NCBI GenBank assembly: GCA_000719105.1
Contig: JODX01000001.1
Coordinates: forward strand, 682,001 to 746,000
Length of the DNA: 64,000 bases
Source of the DNA: Streptomyces sclerotialus
GTDB lineage: Bacteria > Actinomycetota > Actinomycetes > Streptomycetales > Streptomycetaceae
Direction of reading: 5' to 3'
The position numbers and the translations under genes were made by a program. Below the pieces are notes generated by a model. That model did not search any database. It was not told where the DNA came from and saw only the letters and a list, made by a program, of their open reading frames with translations. Shown piece by piece: positions 42,357-51,633 of this stretch. The first letter of the stretch is position 1. The number at the start of each line of letters is the position of its first letter.

Positions 42357-42932
42357 GTGGGAGTCAGCCTCAGCAAGGGCGGCAACGTATCGCTGACCAA
42401 GGAGGCCCCGGGCCTGACCGCGGTCATCGTCGGTCTGGGGTGGGACGTGCGCACCACGACCGGCACCGACTTCGACCTGGACGCCAGCGCGCTGCTGCTG
42501 GACGCCTCCGGCAAGGTCAGCAGCGACCAGAACTTCATCTTCTTCAACAACCTCAAGAGCCCGGACGGCTCGGTGGAGCACACCGGCGACAACCTCACCG
42601 GTGAGGGCGAGGGCGACGACGAGCAGATCAAGGTGAACCTCGCCGGGGTCCCGGCCGAGATCGAGAAGATCATTTTCCCGGTCTCCATCTACGACGCCGA
42701 GAACCGCCAGCAGTCCTTCGGCCAGGTGCGCAACGCGTTCATCCGCGTCGTCAACCAGGCCGGCGGCGCCGAGATCGCCCGCTACGACCTCTCCGAGGAC
42801 GCCTCCACCGAGACCGCCATGGTCTTCGGCGAGCTCTACCGCCACGGCGCGGAGTGGAAGTTCCGCGCCATCGGCCAGGGGTACGCGTCGGGCCTGCGCG
42901 GCATCGCCCAGGACTTCGGCGTGAACGTCTGA
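42357..42932 (+). CDS. terD: TerD-family stress protein (1)
   Basis: A 191-residue TerD protein, the exact family length. N-term [47 protein letters not shown] includes the calcium-binding Asp cluster; the second acidic site is [14 protein letters not shown]-term [39 protein letters not shown] at 42357 with GGGAGGA 4-5 nt upstream. TerD proteins bind calcium and associate with TerC-like membrane proteins in a stress response that includes tellurite and phage resistance. Nearly identical in layout to the next gene, a tandem duplication. Confidence 0.96.
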   Translation: MGVSLSKGGNVSLTKEAPGLTAVIVGLGWDVRTTTGTDFDLDASALLLDASGKVSSDQNFIFFNNLKSPDGSVEHTGDNLTGEGEGDDEQIKVNLAGVPAEIEKIIFPVSIYDAENRQQSFGQVRNAFIRVVNQAGGAEIARYDLSEDASTETAMVFGELYRHGAEWKFRAIGQGYASGLRGIAQDFGVNV

Positions 42933-43139
42933 CACCTGCACCTCCGACAGCTGACACCGGACGCCTGCCCTTCCGTACCGCGCCACCGAGTCACACCACT
43001 GAGTCACGCCACCGAGACACGTTCCGCCCGGCGCCGCACCCCGTCGACTTCGCCGAGTCCGTCGAGTGCGGCGCCGGACCCGTCCGTGCTCCTTGTCCGG
43101 CACCACCCGCAGCACACGATCCCGGGGAGGATCAGCACC

Positions 43140-43715
43140 ATGGGCGTCACACTCGCCAAGGGAGCCAACGTCTCCCTCTCCAAGGCCGCGCCGAACCTCA
43201 CGAAGGTGATGGTCGGGCTCGGCTGGGACGTCCGGACCACCACGGGCGCCGACTTCGATCTGGACGCCAGCGCCCTGCTGTGCAGCGGCAACCGGATCAT
43301 GGGCGACGAGTGGTTCGTCTTCTACAACAACCTCAAGAGCCCGGACGGCTCGGTGGAGCACACCGGTGACAACCTGACCGGTGAGGGCGACGGAGACGAC
43401 GAGTCCATCCTGGTCGACCTGTCGAAGGTGCCGGCGGACTGCGACAAGATCGTCTTTCCGGTCTCCATCCATGCGGCCGACGACCGCGGCCAGGCTTTCG
43501 GGCAGATCAGCAACGCCTTCATACGCGTCGTCAACCAGGCCGACGGACAGGAACTCGCCCGCTACGACCTCTCCGAGGACGCCTCCACGGAGACGGCCAT
43601 GATCTTCGGAGAGGTTTACCGCCATGGCGGTGAGTGGAAGTTCCGTGCTGTCGGACAGGGGTACGCGTCGGGGCTCCGGGGCATCGCCCTAGACTTTGGG
43701 GTCAACGTTTTGTAA
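43140..43715 (+). CDS. terD: TerD-family stress protein (2)
   Basis: A 191-residue paralogue of the previous gene ([59 protein letters not shown]). Asp/Glu calcium ligands are conserved. It differs mainly in the [11 protein letters not shown] loop. GGGGAGGA lies 8 nt before the ATG. The 207-bp gap from the first copy carries its own promoter space. DUF475 follows 50 bp later, suggesting co-transcription. Confidence 0.96.
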   Translation: MGVTLAKGANVSLSKAAPNLTKVMVGLGWDVRTTTGADFDLDASALLCSGNRIMGDEWFVFYNNLKSPDGSVEHTGDNLTGEGDGDDESILVDLSKVPADCDKIVFPVSIHAADDRGQAFGQISNAFIRVVNQADGQELARYDLSEDASTETAMIFGEVYRHGGEWKFRAVGQGYASGLRGIALDFGVNVL

Positions 43716-43765
43716 AGCCGCGCGCGGCGCGTGGGAACCCCGTACACACACGATTGGGACAGCCA

Positions 43766-44908
43766 GTGATACTGAAAACCTTCGGCTGGTCGTTCGCGGT
43801 CACCGCGCTCGGCCTGGTCGCGGCGGTGCTCTACGGGGGGTGGGCGGCCTTCGGCATCGTGGCGATCCTGTCCATCCTCGAGATCTCGCTGTCCTTCGAC
43901 AATGCCGTGGTCAACGCCGGAATCCTGAAGAAGATGAACGCCTTCTGGCAGAAGATCTTCCTCACCATCGGCATCCTGATCGCGGTCTTCGGCATGCGGC
44001 TGGTCTTCCCCGTCGTCATCGTCGCCATCAGTGCGCAGCTGAACCCGATCGACGCCGTCGACCTGGCCCTGACCGACAAGGACCTGTACCAGCAGTACGT
44101 GACGGACGCGCACCCGGCGATCGCCGCGTTCGGTGGCATGTTCCTGCTGATGATCTTCCTGGACTTCGTCTTCGAGGACCGCGAGCACAAGTGGCTGGCC
44201 TGGCTGGAGCGGCCGCTGGCCAAGCTGGGCAAGATCGACATGCTGTCGGCCTGCATCGCCCTGATCGTGCTGCTGATCACCTCGATGACCTTCGCCGCCC
44301 ACGCCCACCAGCACGGCGGCACCCATGTCGACAAGGCCGAGACGGTCCTGCTCTCGGGCATCGCGGGTCTGATCACCTATCTGGTGGTGGGCGGCCTCTC
44401 CGGCTACTTCGAGGGCAAGCTCGAGGCCGAGGAGGAGCGCGAGCACGAGGAGGAGGAGGCCGCCAAGCGTCAGGGCAAGCCGGTCTCGGCGGTCAAGCTG
44501 TCCGGCCAGGCCGCCTTCTTCATGTTCCTCTACCTGGAGGTCCTGGACGCCTCGTTCTCCTTCGACGGGGTCATCGGCGCCTTCGCCATCACCAACGACA
44601 TCGTGCTGATGGCGCTCGGCCTGGGCATCGGCGCCATGTACGTCCGTTCGCTCACGGTCTACCTGGTCCGCCAGGGCACCCTCGACGACTACGTGTACCT
44701 GGAGCACGGCGCGCACTACGCGATCGGCGCGCTGGCGGTGATCCTGCTGGTCACCATCCAGTACGAGATCAACGAGATCATCACCGGCCTCATCGGCGTC
44801 GTCCTGATCGGCGCCTCCTTCTGGTCCTCCGTCCGCCGCAACAAGAGGCTCGCGGCCGCGGAGGGGAACGCCGAGTCCTCCAAGTCGGAGATCTCCTCGG
44901 GGGTGTGA
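43766..44908 (+). CDS. DUF475 TerC-like integral membrane protein
   Basis: A 380-residue protein with about nine membrane helices. TerC-like signature acidic residues: SILEISLSFDNAVVNAGIL near the start and YLEVLDASFSFDGVIGAFAITNDI near residue 260, the paired metal-binding motif of TerC. A long acidic cytosolic loop (FEGKLEAEEEREHEEEEAAKRQ) and a His-rich external loop (HAHQHGGTHVD) might bind metals. TerC forms a membrane complex with TerD proteins and exports manganese in some bacteria. GTG at 43766 with a weak ribosome site, consistent with coupling to terD. Confidence 0.94.
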   Translation: MILKTFGWSFAVTALGLVAAVLYGGWAAFGIVAILSILEISLSFDNAVVNAGILKKMNAFWQKIFLTIGILIAVFGMRLVFPVVIVAISAQLNPIDAVDLALTDKDLYQQYVTDAHPAIAAFGGMFLLMIFLDFVFEDREHKWLAWLERPLAKLGKIDMLSACIALIVLLITSMTFAAHAHQHGGTHVDKAETVLLSGIAGLITYLVVGGLSGYFEGKLEAEEEREHEEEEAAKRQGKPVSAVKLSGQAAFFMFLYLEVLDASFSFDGVIGAFAITNDIVLMALGLGIGAMYVRSLTVYLVRQGTLDDYVYLEHGAHYAIGALAVILLVTIQYEINEIITGLIGVVLIGASFWSSVRRNKRLAAAEGNAESSKSEISSGV

Positions 44909-44936
44909 ACCCGGCCCGGGTGAGGGAACGCTTCGT

Positions 44937-44977
44937 GCGGGGCGGCCACCGAGGAGCAGTCCTCGTGGCCGCCCCGC
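44937..44977. terminator. Terminator after DUF475 gene
   Basis: A stem of about 18 bp with a single bulge (GCGGGGCGGCCAC with its complement, GAGGA/TCCTC on top) and GCAG loop. Confidence 0.8.
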
Positions 44978-45096
44978 GGCGTTACGGCACACGGTCATGT
45001 ACGCGGTCATTGCGCGGTCACCTGCGCGGACCCGTGTACGTATACGGGCACGGACGACGGACTCGGCAACGAAACAGCTCTGTGGGGGGGCGGAAG

Positions 45097-45834
45097 ATGG
45101 GCTTCCTGGACAGCCTGCGCGGCGGCCGCGCGGCCGATTTCGACGCGGGCAACGCGGCGACCAACTCGATAGAGCTCACCAAACGCAGTCAGCGGGTCTC
45201 GCTCACCAAGCAGGGAGCCGCCACCGGACATCTGCGCGTCAACCTGTCCTGGCGGATGCGCACCTCCGACATCGGCGGTCCCCGGCGCGCGAGCCTGCTG
45301 CGCCACCCCTTCCAGGCGCTCAAGCCGGAAGAGGTCCAGGGCCACACCCAGAGCATGGTCAACGTCGACCTGGACCTGGGGGTGATGTACGAGCTCATGG
45401 ACGGCACCAAGGGCGTGGTGCAGCCGCTCGGCGGCTACCTGGGCGACATCAACGCCGCGCCGTACGTGAAGCTCAGCGGGGACGACCGGTTCGGCTCCGC
45501 CTCCGGTGAGACGGTCTACATCAACCTCGACCACCGCGACGCCATCAGGCGGCTCCTGGTGTTCGTCTACATCTACGACCAGACTCCGGCCTTCGACCGT
45601 ACGCAGGCCGCCGTCACGCTCTATCCGACCAACGGGCCGAGGATCGAGGTCCACCTCGACGAGCGCCAGCCGCAGGCGCGGTCCTGCGCGGTGGTGATGA
45701 TCGAGAACGTCAAGGGCGAGATCATCGTCCGCCGCGAGGTGAAGTACGTGTACGGGTTCCAGGGGGAGCTGGACCGGCTGTACGGGTGGGGGCTGCAGTG
45801 GGGGCGGGGGTACAAGAGCAAGGCGGGCCGCTGA
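45097..45834 (+). CDS. TerD/TerA-like protein with N-terminal extension
   Basis: A 245-residue TerD-superfamily protein. The N-terminal 60 residues (MGFLDSLRGGRAADFDAG..IELTKRSQRVSLTKQG) precede a TerD-like core: VNVDLDLGVMYELMDGTKGVVQPLGG, DDRFGSASGETVYINLDHRD, LLVFVYIYDQTPAFDRTQAAVTLYP. The C-terminus has FQGELDRLYGWGLQWGRGYKSKAGR, a Trp/Gly-rich tail. It resembles TerA-type partners. ATG at 45097, ribosome site GGGGGGCGGAAG. Flanked by a terminator upstream, so a separate unit. Confidence 0.88.
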   Translation: MGFLDSLRGGRAADFDAGNAATNSIELTKRSQRVSLTKQGAATGHLRVNLSWRMRTSDIGGPRRASLLRHPFQALKPEEVQGHTQSMVNVDLDLGVMYELMDGTKGVVQPLGGYLGDINAAPYVKLSGDDRFGSASGETVYINLDHRDAIRRLLVFVYIYDQTPAFDRTQAAVTLYPTNGPRIEVHLDERQPQARSCAVVMIENVKGEIIVRREVKYVYGFQGELDRLYGWGLQWGRGYKSKAGR

Positions 45835-45873
45835 AGGCGTCCCTGCGCCCTTCGCCGTCCCGCCTCCAGCCCC

Positions 45874-46788
45874 CTAGCGGCCGATGAACTGCGGGCCCTG
45901 CGGCGGCATCTCGAAGCCCGTGTCCGGCAGCGCGCCCGTCGGCTGCGGGTAGCCGTAGGCCGGGGCCGCGCCCGTGGTCACGGGCGGCTGCTGGGGGTGC
46001 GGGTAGCCGTAGGCGGGGCGGCCCGTCGGCTGCGGGTAGCCGTACGCGGGCTGGGCCGGTGGCTGGGCGGGCGGCTGGGCCGGCGGCGCCAGAGGGTAGT
46101 CGTACACCGGCTGCGACGGCACCGCCGAGGTGGGCTGCTCCGGCGGCAGCGGCACGGAGACGTCGGGAACCTGGGCCTGGGCCTGGGTCAGGGCCTCGGA
46201 GGCTTCGGAGGCCTCCGAAGCCTCGGGAGACGACGCGGCGGCCTCCGACTCGTCCACCGAGATCCCGAAGTCCGTCGCCAGTCCCTGAAGCCCGTTGGTG
46301 TAGCCCTCGCCGAGCGCGCGGAACTTCCAGCCACCACCGCGCCGGTACAGTTCCCCGCAGATCAGAGCCGTCTCTTCGCCGGTCTCCGGGGTGATGTCGA
46401 AGTACGCCAGCGGCTCGGCGTCGGCGACGGTGGCGTCGTACAGCAGGATGCGCAGCGACTGTACGCGCTCGAAGGCGACGTCGTCGGCCGAGGCGACCAG
46501 CAGGATCCGCCCGACGGCGGGCTCGAGACCCGCCAGGTCCGTCTGGACGGTGTCCGTGAGGCCCTCGGCGACGCGCTTCTTGCCGAGCCGCCAGACCTTG
46601 CCGGAGGGATGGCGCGGCTGGTTGTAGAAGACGAAGTCCTCGTCGGACCGTACGCGGCCGTCGGTGCCGAGGAGCAGGGCCGAGGCGTCGACGTCCGGGA
46701 CGCCCTGCCCGGTTGTCCAGCGCAGCACGGCGCGCACCGCCGTGGCGTCCAGCGGGACGTTCGACCCTTTCAGCATCGCGTGCGTCAT
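45874..46788 (-). CDS. TerD-domain protein with Pro/Gln/Tyr-rich tail
   Basis: A 304-residue protein: TerD domain (residues about 1-180, with [36 protein letters not shown] and [27 protein letters not shown]), then Ser/Glu/Ala spacer and a disordered tail with repeats AYGYPQPTG and [16 protein letters not shown]. Calcium ligands are partly altered compared with TerD proper. The tail suggests a scaffold that clusters partners. It is convergent with the previous gene and divergent from the aldolase gene; ATG 46788. Confidence 0.93.
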   Translation of the reverse strand: MTHAMLKGSNVPLDATAVRAVLRWTTGQGVPDVDASALLLGTDGRVRSDEDFVFYNQPRHPSGKVWRLGKKRVAEGLTDTVQTDLAGLEPAVGRILLVASADDVAFERVQSLRILLYDATVADAEPLAYFDITPETGEETALICGELYRRGGGWKFRALGEGYTNGLQGLATDFGISVDESEAAASSPEASEASEASEALTQAQAQVPDVSVPLPPEQPTSAVPSQPVYDYPLAPPAQPPAQPPAQPAYGYPQPTGRPAYGYPHPQQPPVTTGAAPAYGYPQPTGALPDTGFEMPPQGPQFIGR

Positions 46789-46853
46789 GCGGTCATCCTG
46801 CCTTCTCGGTCCTGGTCACGACAACGCGGGGTACAGGTACTCCAGGCCGGTCC

Positions 46854-46880
46854 GACGGGCGCCCGGTGCGGGCGCCCGTC
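46854..46880. promoter_or_regulatory. 12-bp perfect hairpin in divergent ter promoter
   Basis: GACGGGCGCCCG and its complement around a GTG loop, in the 237 bp between the TerD-tail gene and the aldolase gene. It may be an operator or transcript hairpin. TACTAT at about 46972 could be the aldolase -10 element. Confidence 0.45.
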
Positions 46881-47025
46881 GCGGTCGTCCGTCGCCGTCG
46901 CCGTCGGGTCGTGCAGGCTCGCGTAACCGGAACTTCATGCTCTGCGGGAACCGACGACATGGAACCGTACGTACTATTACCGGCCACTCGTTCGACATGC
47001 CGACCAGCCGCCATCAGGGACTCAT

Positions 47026-48192
47026 ATGCATCATTTCGGGCACCTTGCCCCAGAGGAGCGCCACCGCCTCTTCCACCGGGAGCCGGCCGTCTTCACCGCC
47101 GACTCCCCGGCCAACGTGCTCGCGGCGGCCCTCGGGGCCACCCTCTACAGCCCGGCCACCCGGCTGCGGCTGGCCGACGACGTGATCAAGCAGGCCGCAC
47201 GCGGTGTCGTCTCCATGGTGCTGTGCCTGGAGGACTCCATCGACGACGCCGAGGTCCCCGGTGCCGAGGAGAACCTCGTCCGGCAGTTCGCCGACCTCGC
47301 CGCCAGGCCGGGTGCCGGACTGCCCCTGCTGTTCATCCGCGTCCGCACCCCCGAGCAGATACCCGACCTCGTACGACGCCTCGGCGCGGACGTACGGCTG
47401 CTGTCCGGATTCGTGCTGCCGAAGTTCACCGAGGAGCGGGGAGTGCCGTTCCTGGAGGCCCTCACCGCCGCCGAGGCGGCCTGCGGACGACGGCTGTTCG
47501 CGATGCCCGTGCTGGAGTCGCCGGACCTGCTGTACCTGGAGACGCGCGCCGCCACCCTGCAGGGCATCTCCCGCACGGTCGACAAGTACCGCGACCGGGT
47601 GCTCGCGCTGCGCCTCGGCGTCACCGACTTCTGCTCCTCGTACGCGCTGCGCCGGGCACCCGACATGACCGCGTACGACGTCCAGATCGTGGCCTCCGTG
47701 ATCGCGGACGTGGTCAACGTGCTGGGCCGGGCGGACGGCACCGGCTTCACGGTGACCGGGCCCGTGTGGGAGTACTTCCGGGCCGCGGAACGCATGTTCA
47801 AGCCGCAGCTGCGGCACAGCCCCTTCCTCCAGGGACAGGCCGTGGACCTGCGTGCCGCGCTGATCGAGCACGCGATGGACGGCCTGCTCCGGGAGATCTC
47901 CCTCGACCAGGCGAACGGCCTCCTCGGCAAGACCTGCATCCACCCCTCGCACGTGCTCCCCGTGCACGCCCTGTCCGTGGTCAGCCACGAGGAGTACAGC
48001 GACGCGCAGGACATCCTCCGGCCCGAGCGCGGCGGCGGAGGCGTGCTGCGCTCCGCGTACACCAACAAGATGAACGAGGTGAAGCCGCACCGCGCCTGGG
48101 CCGAGCGCGTCCTGCAACGCGCCGAGGTCTTCGGCGTCGCCAACGAGGACGTCGGCTTCGTGGAACTGCTCGCGGCGGGGCTGCCGGGCTGA
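47026..48192 (+). CDS. HpcH/HpaI (CitE-like) aldolase of Ter island
   Basis: A 388-residue TIM-barrel C-C lyase. Motifs: VSMVLCLEDSIDDAEVPGAEENL (metal Glu/Asp), LLFIRVRTPEQIPDL (Arg), FVLPKFTEERG, FAMPVLESPDLLY (Glu), and LGVTDFCSSYALRR. It resembles CitE/malate synthase-like lyases found next to terD genes; the substrate is unknown. Comparative genomics assigns such genes to a biosynthetic arm of Ter systems with PRTase and HAD proteins. ATG at 47026 with AGGGA 5 nt upstream. Followed by the fused PRTase gene after 100 bp. Confidence 0.9.
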   Translation: MHHFGHLAPEERHRLFHREPAVFTADSPANVLAAALGATLYSPATRLRLADDVIKQAARGVVSMVLCLEDSIDDAEVPGAEENLVRQFADLAARPGAGLPLLFIRVRTPEQIPDLVRRLGADVRLLSGFVLPKFTEERGVPFLEALTAAEAACGRRLFAMPVLESPDLLYLETRAATLQGISRTVDKYRDRVLALRLGVTDFCSSYALRRAPDMTAYDVQIVASVIADVVNVLGRADGTGFTVTGPVWEYFRAAERMFKPQLRHSPFLQGQAVDLRAALIEHAMDGLLREISLDQANGLLGKTCIHPSHVLPVHALSVVSHEEYSDAQDILRPERGGGGVLRSAYTNKMNEVKPHRAWAERVLQRAEVFGVANEDVGFVELLAAGLPG

Positions 48193-48229
48193 CGGTCCCG
48201 CCGTCGGACACCGCGACGTCTCCGCGTCG

Positions 48230-48282
48230 CCGCACATCTGCCCGCACACCTGCCCGCACATCTGCATCTGCCCGCACATCTG
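48230..48282. repeat. 12-bp tandem repeat before the PRTase fusion gene
   Basis: CCCGCACATCTG and close variants occur four times (one unit with CACACCTG), plus a stray CATCTG partial, ending directly before the AAGG ribosome site of the next gene. Copy-number change would alter the leader length. Confidence 0.75.
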
Positions 48283-48292
48283 CAAGGAATCG

Positions 48293-50803
48293 ATGAACGA
48301 CAACGAGGTCTGGTCCGGGAACTGGGTCGCCGAGCGGCTCGGCGTCGAACTCACCGGTGACGACCGGCTGCGCGAACTGCTGGGGCTCGCCCTGCGGCGC
48401 AACCCCAAGCGCGCCCATCTGCTGGTGTCCAACGTGCTGGGCAAGCACGTGCCGCAGTCGCCGTCCGTCGTGTACGGGCACGGGCTCGCCCTCGGCCGCC
48501 GGGTGCGCGAGCTGCTCGGCGACCAGGAGGCGGCCACGGCGGTCGTCCTCGGCTACGCCGAGACGGCCACCGGCCTCGGCCACTCGGTCGCCGACGGCGT
48601 GGGCCTCGCGCCCTGCCTGCACTCGACCCGGCGGCCCGTCGCGGGCGTGGCCCGGGCCGGCGGCTTCGAGGAGTCCCACTCCCACGCCACCTCCCACCTG
48701 CTGCTGCCCGAGGACCCGGCACTGCTCGCGGGCGACGGACCGCTGGTACTGGTGGACGACGAGTTCTCCACCGGCAACACCGTCCTGAACACCATCCGCG
48801 AGCTGCACGGCCGCTACCCGCGCGCGCGGTACGTGATCGTGGCGCTGGTCGACATGCGGTCGGCGGCGGACCTCGGGCGCCTGGACGAGTTCGCGCACGA
48901 GATCGGCGCCCGCGTGGACCTGGTGACGGCGGCCTCGGGGACCGTACGCCTGCCGGAGGGCGTGCTGGAGAAGGGCCAGGCGCTGGTGGCGCGGTACGAG
49001 GCGGCCGCCGCCCCGGCCCCGGCCGTCCTCCCGGCCGCGGCGCTGCCGCCGGTCACCCGCGTCGACCTCGGCTGGCCCCGCGGCCTCCCCGACGGCGGAC
49101 GCCACGGCTTCACCCCCCGGCACCGTACGGCCCTGGAGAGCGCCCTGCCCGCCATGGCCGCCCGGATCGCGGACGCCCTGCCGACGGATGCGCGGCGCGT
49201 GCTCGTGCTCGGCTTCGAGGAGCTGATGTACGCGCCGCTACGGCTGGCCGTGGAGCTGGAGCGGCGGATCGGTGCGAGTGCCGGTGCCGGAAGCGGCACC
49301 GGCACCGGCACCGGTGCCGATGCCGAGGTGCGGTACTCCACCACCACCCGCTCACCCGTCCTCGCGGTCGACGACCCCGGCTACGCGATCCGCAGCCGCC
49401 TCGTCTTCCCCGCCCACGACGACCCCGCCGACGGCCCCGGCGAGCGCTACGCCCACAACGTGGCGGGCGCCGGCTTCGAGGCCGTCGTCGCCGTCGTCGA
49501 CTCGGCCGCCGACACCCCGGCCCTGCACGCCCCCGACGGCCTGCTCGCCCGGCTGTCCGCGCACGTCCCGCACGTCCTGCTCGCGGTCGTCCCGTCGTAC
49601 GTCCCCGCGCCCGCGCACGCCCCCGCCTTCGCAGAAAGGCCCCCCATGCTGCCCGAGCCCCTCCGCGGCCCCGCCTTCTCCTCGTACGCGCCCGACGAGG
49701 TCGGCTGGCTGCTGCAGGACCTCTCGGACGTCGCGCTGGAGGCGCCGACCGAGGAGCGCGAGGAGGCCGTCCAGAGCGGCGGCGCGCACTACGCGGAGTC
49801 GCTGCCGGTGGAGTACCAGCCCAGCGAGCAGTACCAGGCCCTCTTCCGCAGCGCCCTGGACGCCTCCGCGGCACGGATCGCCCGGGCGGTGGGCGTCGTC
49901 ACCGAGACCGTGCTCGCCGAGAGGTCACCGCGACCCGTGCTGGTCTCCCTCGCGCGCGCGGGCACACCGGTCGGGGTGCTGATGCGCCGCTGGGCCCGGC
50001 ACCGGCACGGCCTCGACCTGCCGCACTACGCCCTCTCCATCGTCCGGGGCCGTGGCATCGACGCCAACGCGCTGCGCTGGCTGGCCGAACGGTACGACCC
50101 GGCCGACGTCGTGTTCGTCGACGGCTGGACCGGCAAGGGCGCCATCACCCGCGAACTCGCCGCAGCGGTACGGGCCTTCGAGGTGACCGACGGCATCACC
50201 GGCTTCGACCCCGGGATCGCGGTGCTGGCCGACCCGGGCGCCTGCGTCCGCACCTACGGCACCCGCGAGGACTTCCTCATCCCCTCCGCCTGCCTCAACT
50301 CCACGGTCTCCGGGCTGGTCTCGCGCACCGTGCTGCGCGCGGACCTGGTCGGCCCGCACGACTTCCACGGCGCGAAGTTCTACCGCGAACTCGCCGGCGC
50401 CGACGTCTCCAACGACTTCCTGGACGCCGTCTCCGCCTGCTTCACCGAGATCGCCGACGAGGTGGACGCCAAGGCCAAGGAACTCCTCTCCGCCGACCGC
50501 ACCCCGACCTGGGAGGGCTGGGCGGCCGTCGAGCGGATCAGCGAGGAGTACGGCATCCACGACGTCAACCTCGTCAAACCGGGCGTCGGCGAGACCACCC
50601 GCGTCCTGCTGCGCCGCGTCCCGTGGAAGATCCTCGCGAGGGCGGGGGCGGGCGCCGACCTCGACCACGTACGCCTGCTGGCCGAACAGCGCGGGGTGCC
50701 GGTCGAGGAGGTCGACGGCCTCCCGTACACCTGCGTGGGACTGATCCACCCCAAGTACACACGGGGCGCCACCGGCGCCGACGGGAAGGCGGTGGCCGTC
50801 TGA
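48293..50803 (+). CDS. Fused phosphoribosyltransferase / TRSP / StiP-like / PELOTA protein of Ter island
   Basis: An 836-residue fusion. Order: PRTase domain (about 1-230) with PRPP loop VDDEFSTGNT near residue 154; a variable linker with GSGTGTGTG repeats; TRSP-type region (FSSYAPDEVGWLLQDLSDV); StiP-like second PRTase (about 490-750) with VDGWTGKGAITREL near residue 609; and a C-terminal PELOTA/L7Ae-like RNA-binding domain (DHVRLLAEQRGVPVEEVDGLPYTCVGLIHP). In other Ter loci these parts are often separate proteins. The annotation 'cysteine protease StiP' is probably a misnomer, as the sequence looks like a PRTase. It may attach ribose phosphate to a base or RNA-linked intermediate. The stop overlaps the HAD start (TGATG). 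Confidence 0.88.
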   Translation: MNDNEVWSGNWVAERLGVELTGDDRLRELLGLALRRNPKRAHLLVSNVLGKHVPQSPSVVYGHGLALGRRVRELLGDQEAATAVVLGYAETATGLGHSVADGVGLAPCLHSTRRPVAGVARAGGFEESHSHATSHLLLPEDPALLAGDGPLVLVDDEFSTGNTVLNTIRELHGRYPRARYVIVALVDMRSAADLGRLDEFAHEIGARVDLVTAASGTVRLPEGVLEKGQALVARYEAAAAPAPAVLPAAALPPVTRVDLGWPRGLPDGGRHGFTPRHRTALESALPAMAARIADALPTDARRVLVLGFEELMYAPLRLAVELERRIGASAGAGSGTGTGTGADAEVRYSTTTRSPVLAVDDPGYAIRSRLVFPAHDDPADGPGERYAHNVAGAGFEAVVAVVDSAADTPALHAPDGLLARLSAHVPHVLLAVVPSYVPAPAHAPAFAERPPMLPEPLRGPAFSSYAPDEVGWLLQDLSDVALEAPTEEREEAVQSGGAHYAESLPVEYQPSEQYQALFRSALDASAARIARAVGVVTETVLAERSPRPVLVSLARAGTPVGVLMRRWARHRHGLDLPHYALSIVRGRGIDANALRWLAERYDPADVVFVDGWTGKGAITRELAAAVRAFEVTDGITGFDPGIAVLADPGACVRTYGTREDFLIPSACLNSTVSGLVSRTVLRADLVGPHDFHGAKFYRELAGADVSNDFLDAVSACFTEIADEVDAKAKELLSADRTPTWEGWAAVERISEEYGIHDVNLVKPGVGETTRVLLRRVPWKILARAGAGADLDHVRLLAEQRGVPVEEVDGLPYTCVGLIHPKYTRGATGADGKAVAV

Positions 50804-51633
50804 TGGCCGGCCCGGTGACCAGCGGCCCCGTCCTGGTGGCGAGCGACCTCGACCGTACGCTGATCTACTCGTCCGCCGCGCTGACGCTGACCGTGCCCGA
50901 CGAGGAGGCGCCCCGGCTGCTCTGCGTGGAGGTGTACGCGGGCAGGCCGCTGTCGTACCTGACGGAGACCGCGGCCGCACTGCTCACCGAGCTCGGGGAG
51001 ACGGAAGCGGCGGTGTTCGTGCCCACCACGACCCGTACGCGCGCGCAGTACCAGCGGATCAACCTGCCGGGCCCGGCGCCCGCGTACGCAATCTGCGCGA
51101 ACGGCGGCCACCTGCTCGTGGACGGCGTCTCGGACCCGGACTGGCACGCGCGCGTGCTGGCCCGCCTCGCCGACGAGTGCGCGCCGCTGGACGAGGTGCG
51201 CGCCCACCTGGAGGCCGCCGCCGACCCGCTCTGGGTGCGCAAGCACCGGGTGGCGGAGGACCTGTTCGCGTACCTCGTCGTCGAGCGGGAGCTGCTGCCC
51301 GAGGACTGGGTCAAGGAGCTCGCGGTCTGGGCCGAGAACCGCGGCTGGACGGTCTCCCTCCAGGGCCGCAAGATCTACGCCGTGCCGAAGCCGCTCACCA
51401 AGAGCGCGGCGATGCGGGAGGTGGCCCGGCGCACCGGCGCCGGACTGACGCTCGCGGCCGGGGACTCCCTGCTGGACGCCGATCTGCTGCTGGCGGCGGA
51501 CCGCGGCTGGCGCCCGGGCCACGGCGAACTGGCCGACAGCGGCTGGGCGGCGCCCACGGTCACCCCGCTGCCGGAACGCGGGGTGGCGGCGGGGGAGCGG
51601 ATCGTACGGGAGTTCCTCAGCGCCTGCCGGTAG
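50803..51633 (+). CDS. HAD-superfamily phosphatase of Ter island
   Basis: A 276-residue hydrolase of the HAD family. Motif I ASDLDRTLIYS (nucleophile Asp, second Asp), motif II VPTTTRTRAQYQ, motif III Lys in YAVPKPLTKSAAM, motif IV AAGDSLLDADLLL. The cap is of the Cof/sucrose-phosphatase-like C2 type. Probably removes a phosphate from the product of the upstream aldolase and PRTases. Its start codon overlaps the fusion gene stop by 1 bp, so it is coupled. The 3' end overlaps the convergent dedA-family gene by 17 bp. Confidence 0.92.
   Translation: MAGPVTSGPVLVASDLDRTLIYSSAALTLTVPDEEAPRLLCVEVYAGRPLSYLTETAAALLTELGETEAAVFVPTTTRTRAQYQRINLPGPAPAYAICANGGHLLVDGVSDPDWHARVLARLADECAPLDEVRAHLEAAADPLWVRKHRVAEDLFAYLVVERELLPEDWVKELAVWAENRGWTVSLQGRKIYAVPKPLTKSAAMREVARRTGAGLTLAAGDSLLDADLLLAADRGWRPGHGELADSGWAAPTVTPLPERGVAAGERIVREFLSACR

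Noticed and set aside
46199..46224. 26-bp perfect palindrome in the TerD-tail gene
   Set aside because: Inside the Ser/Glu/Ala-rich spacer; explained by repeated codons, and no regulatory context.
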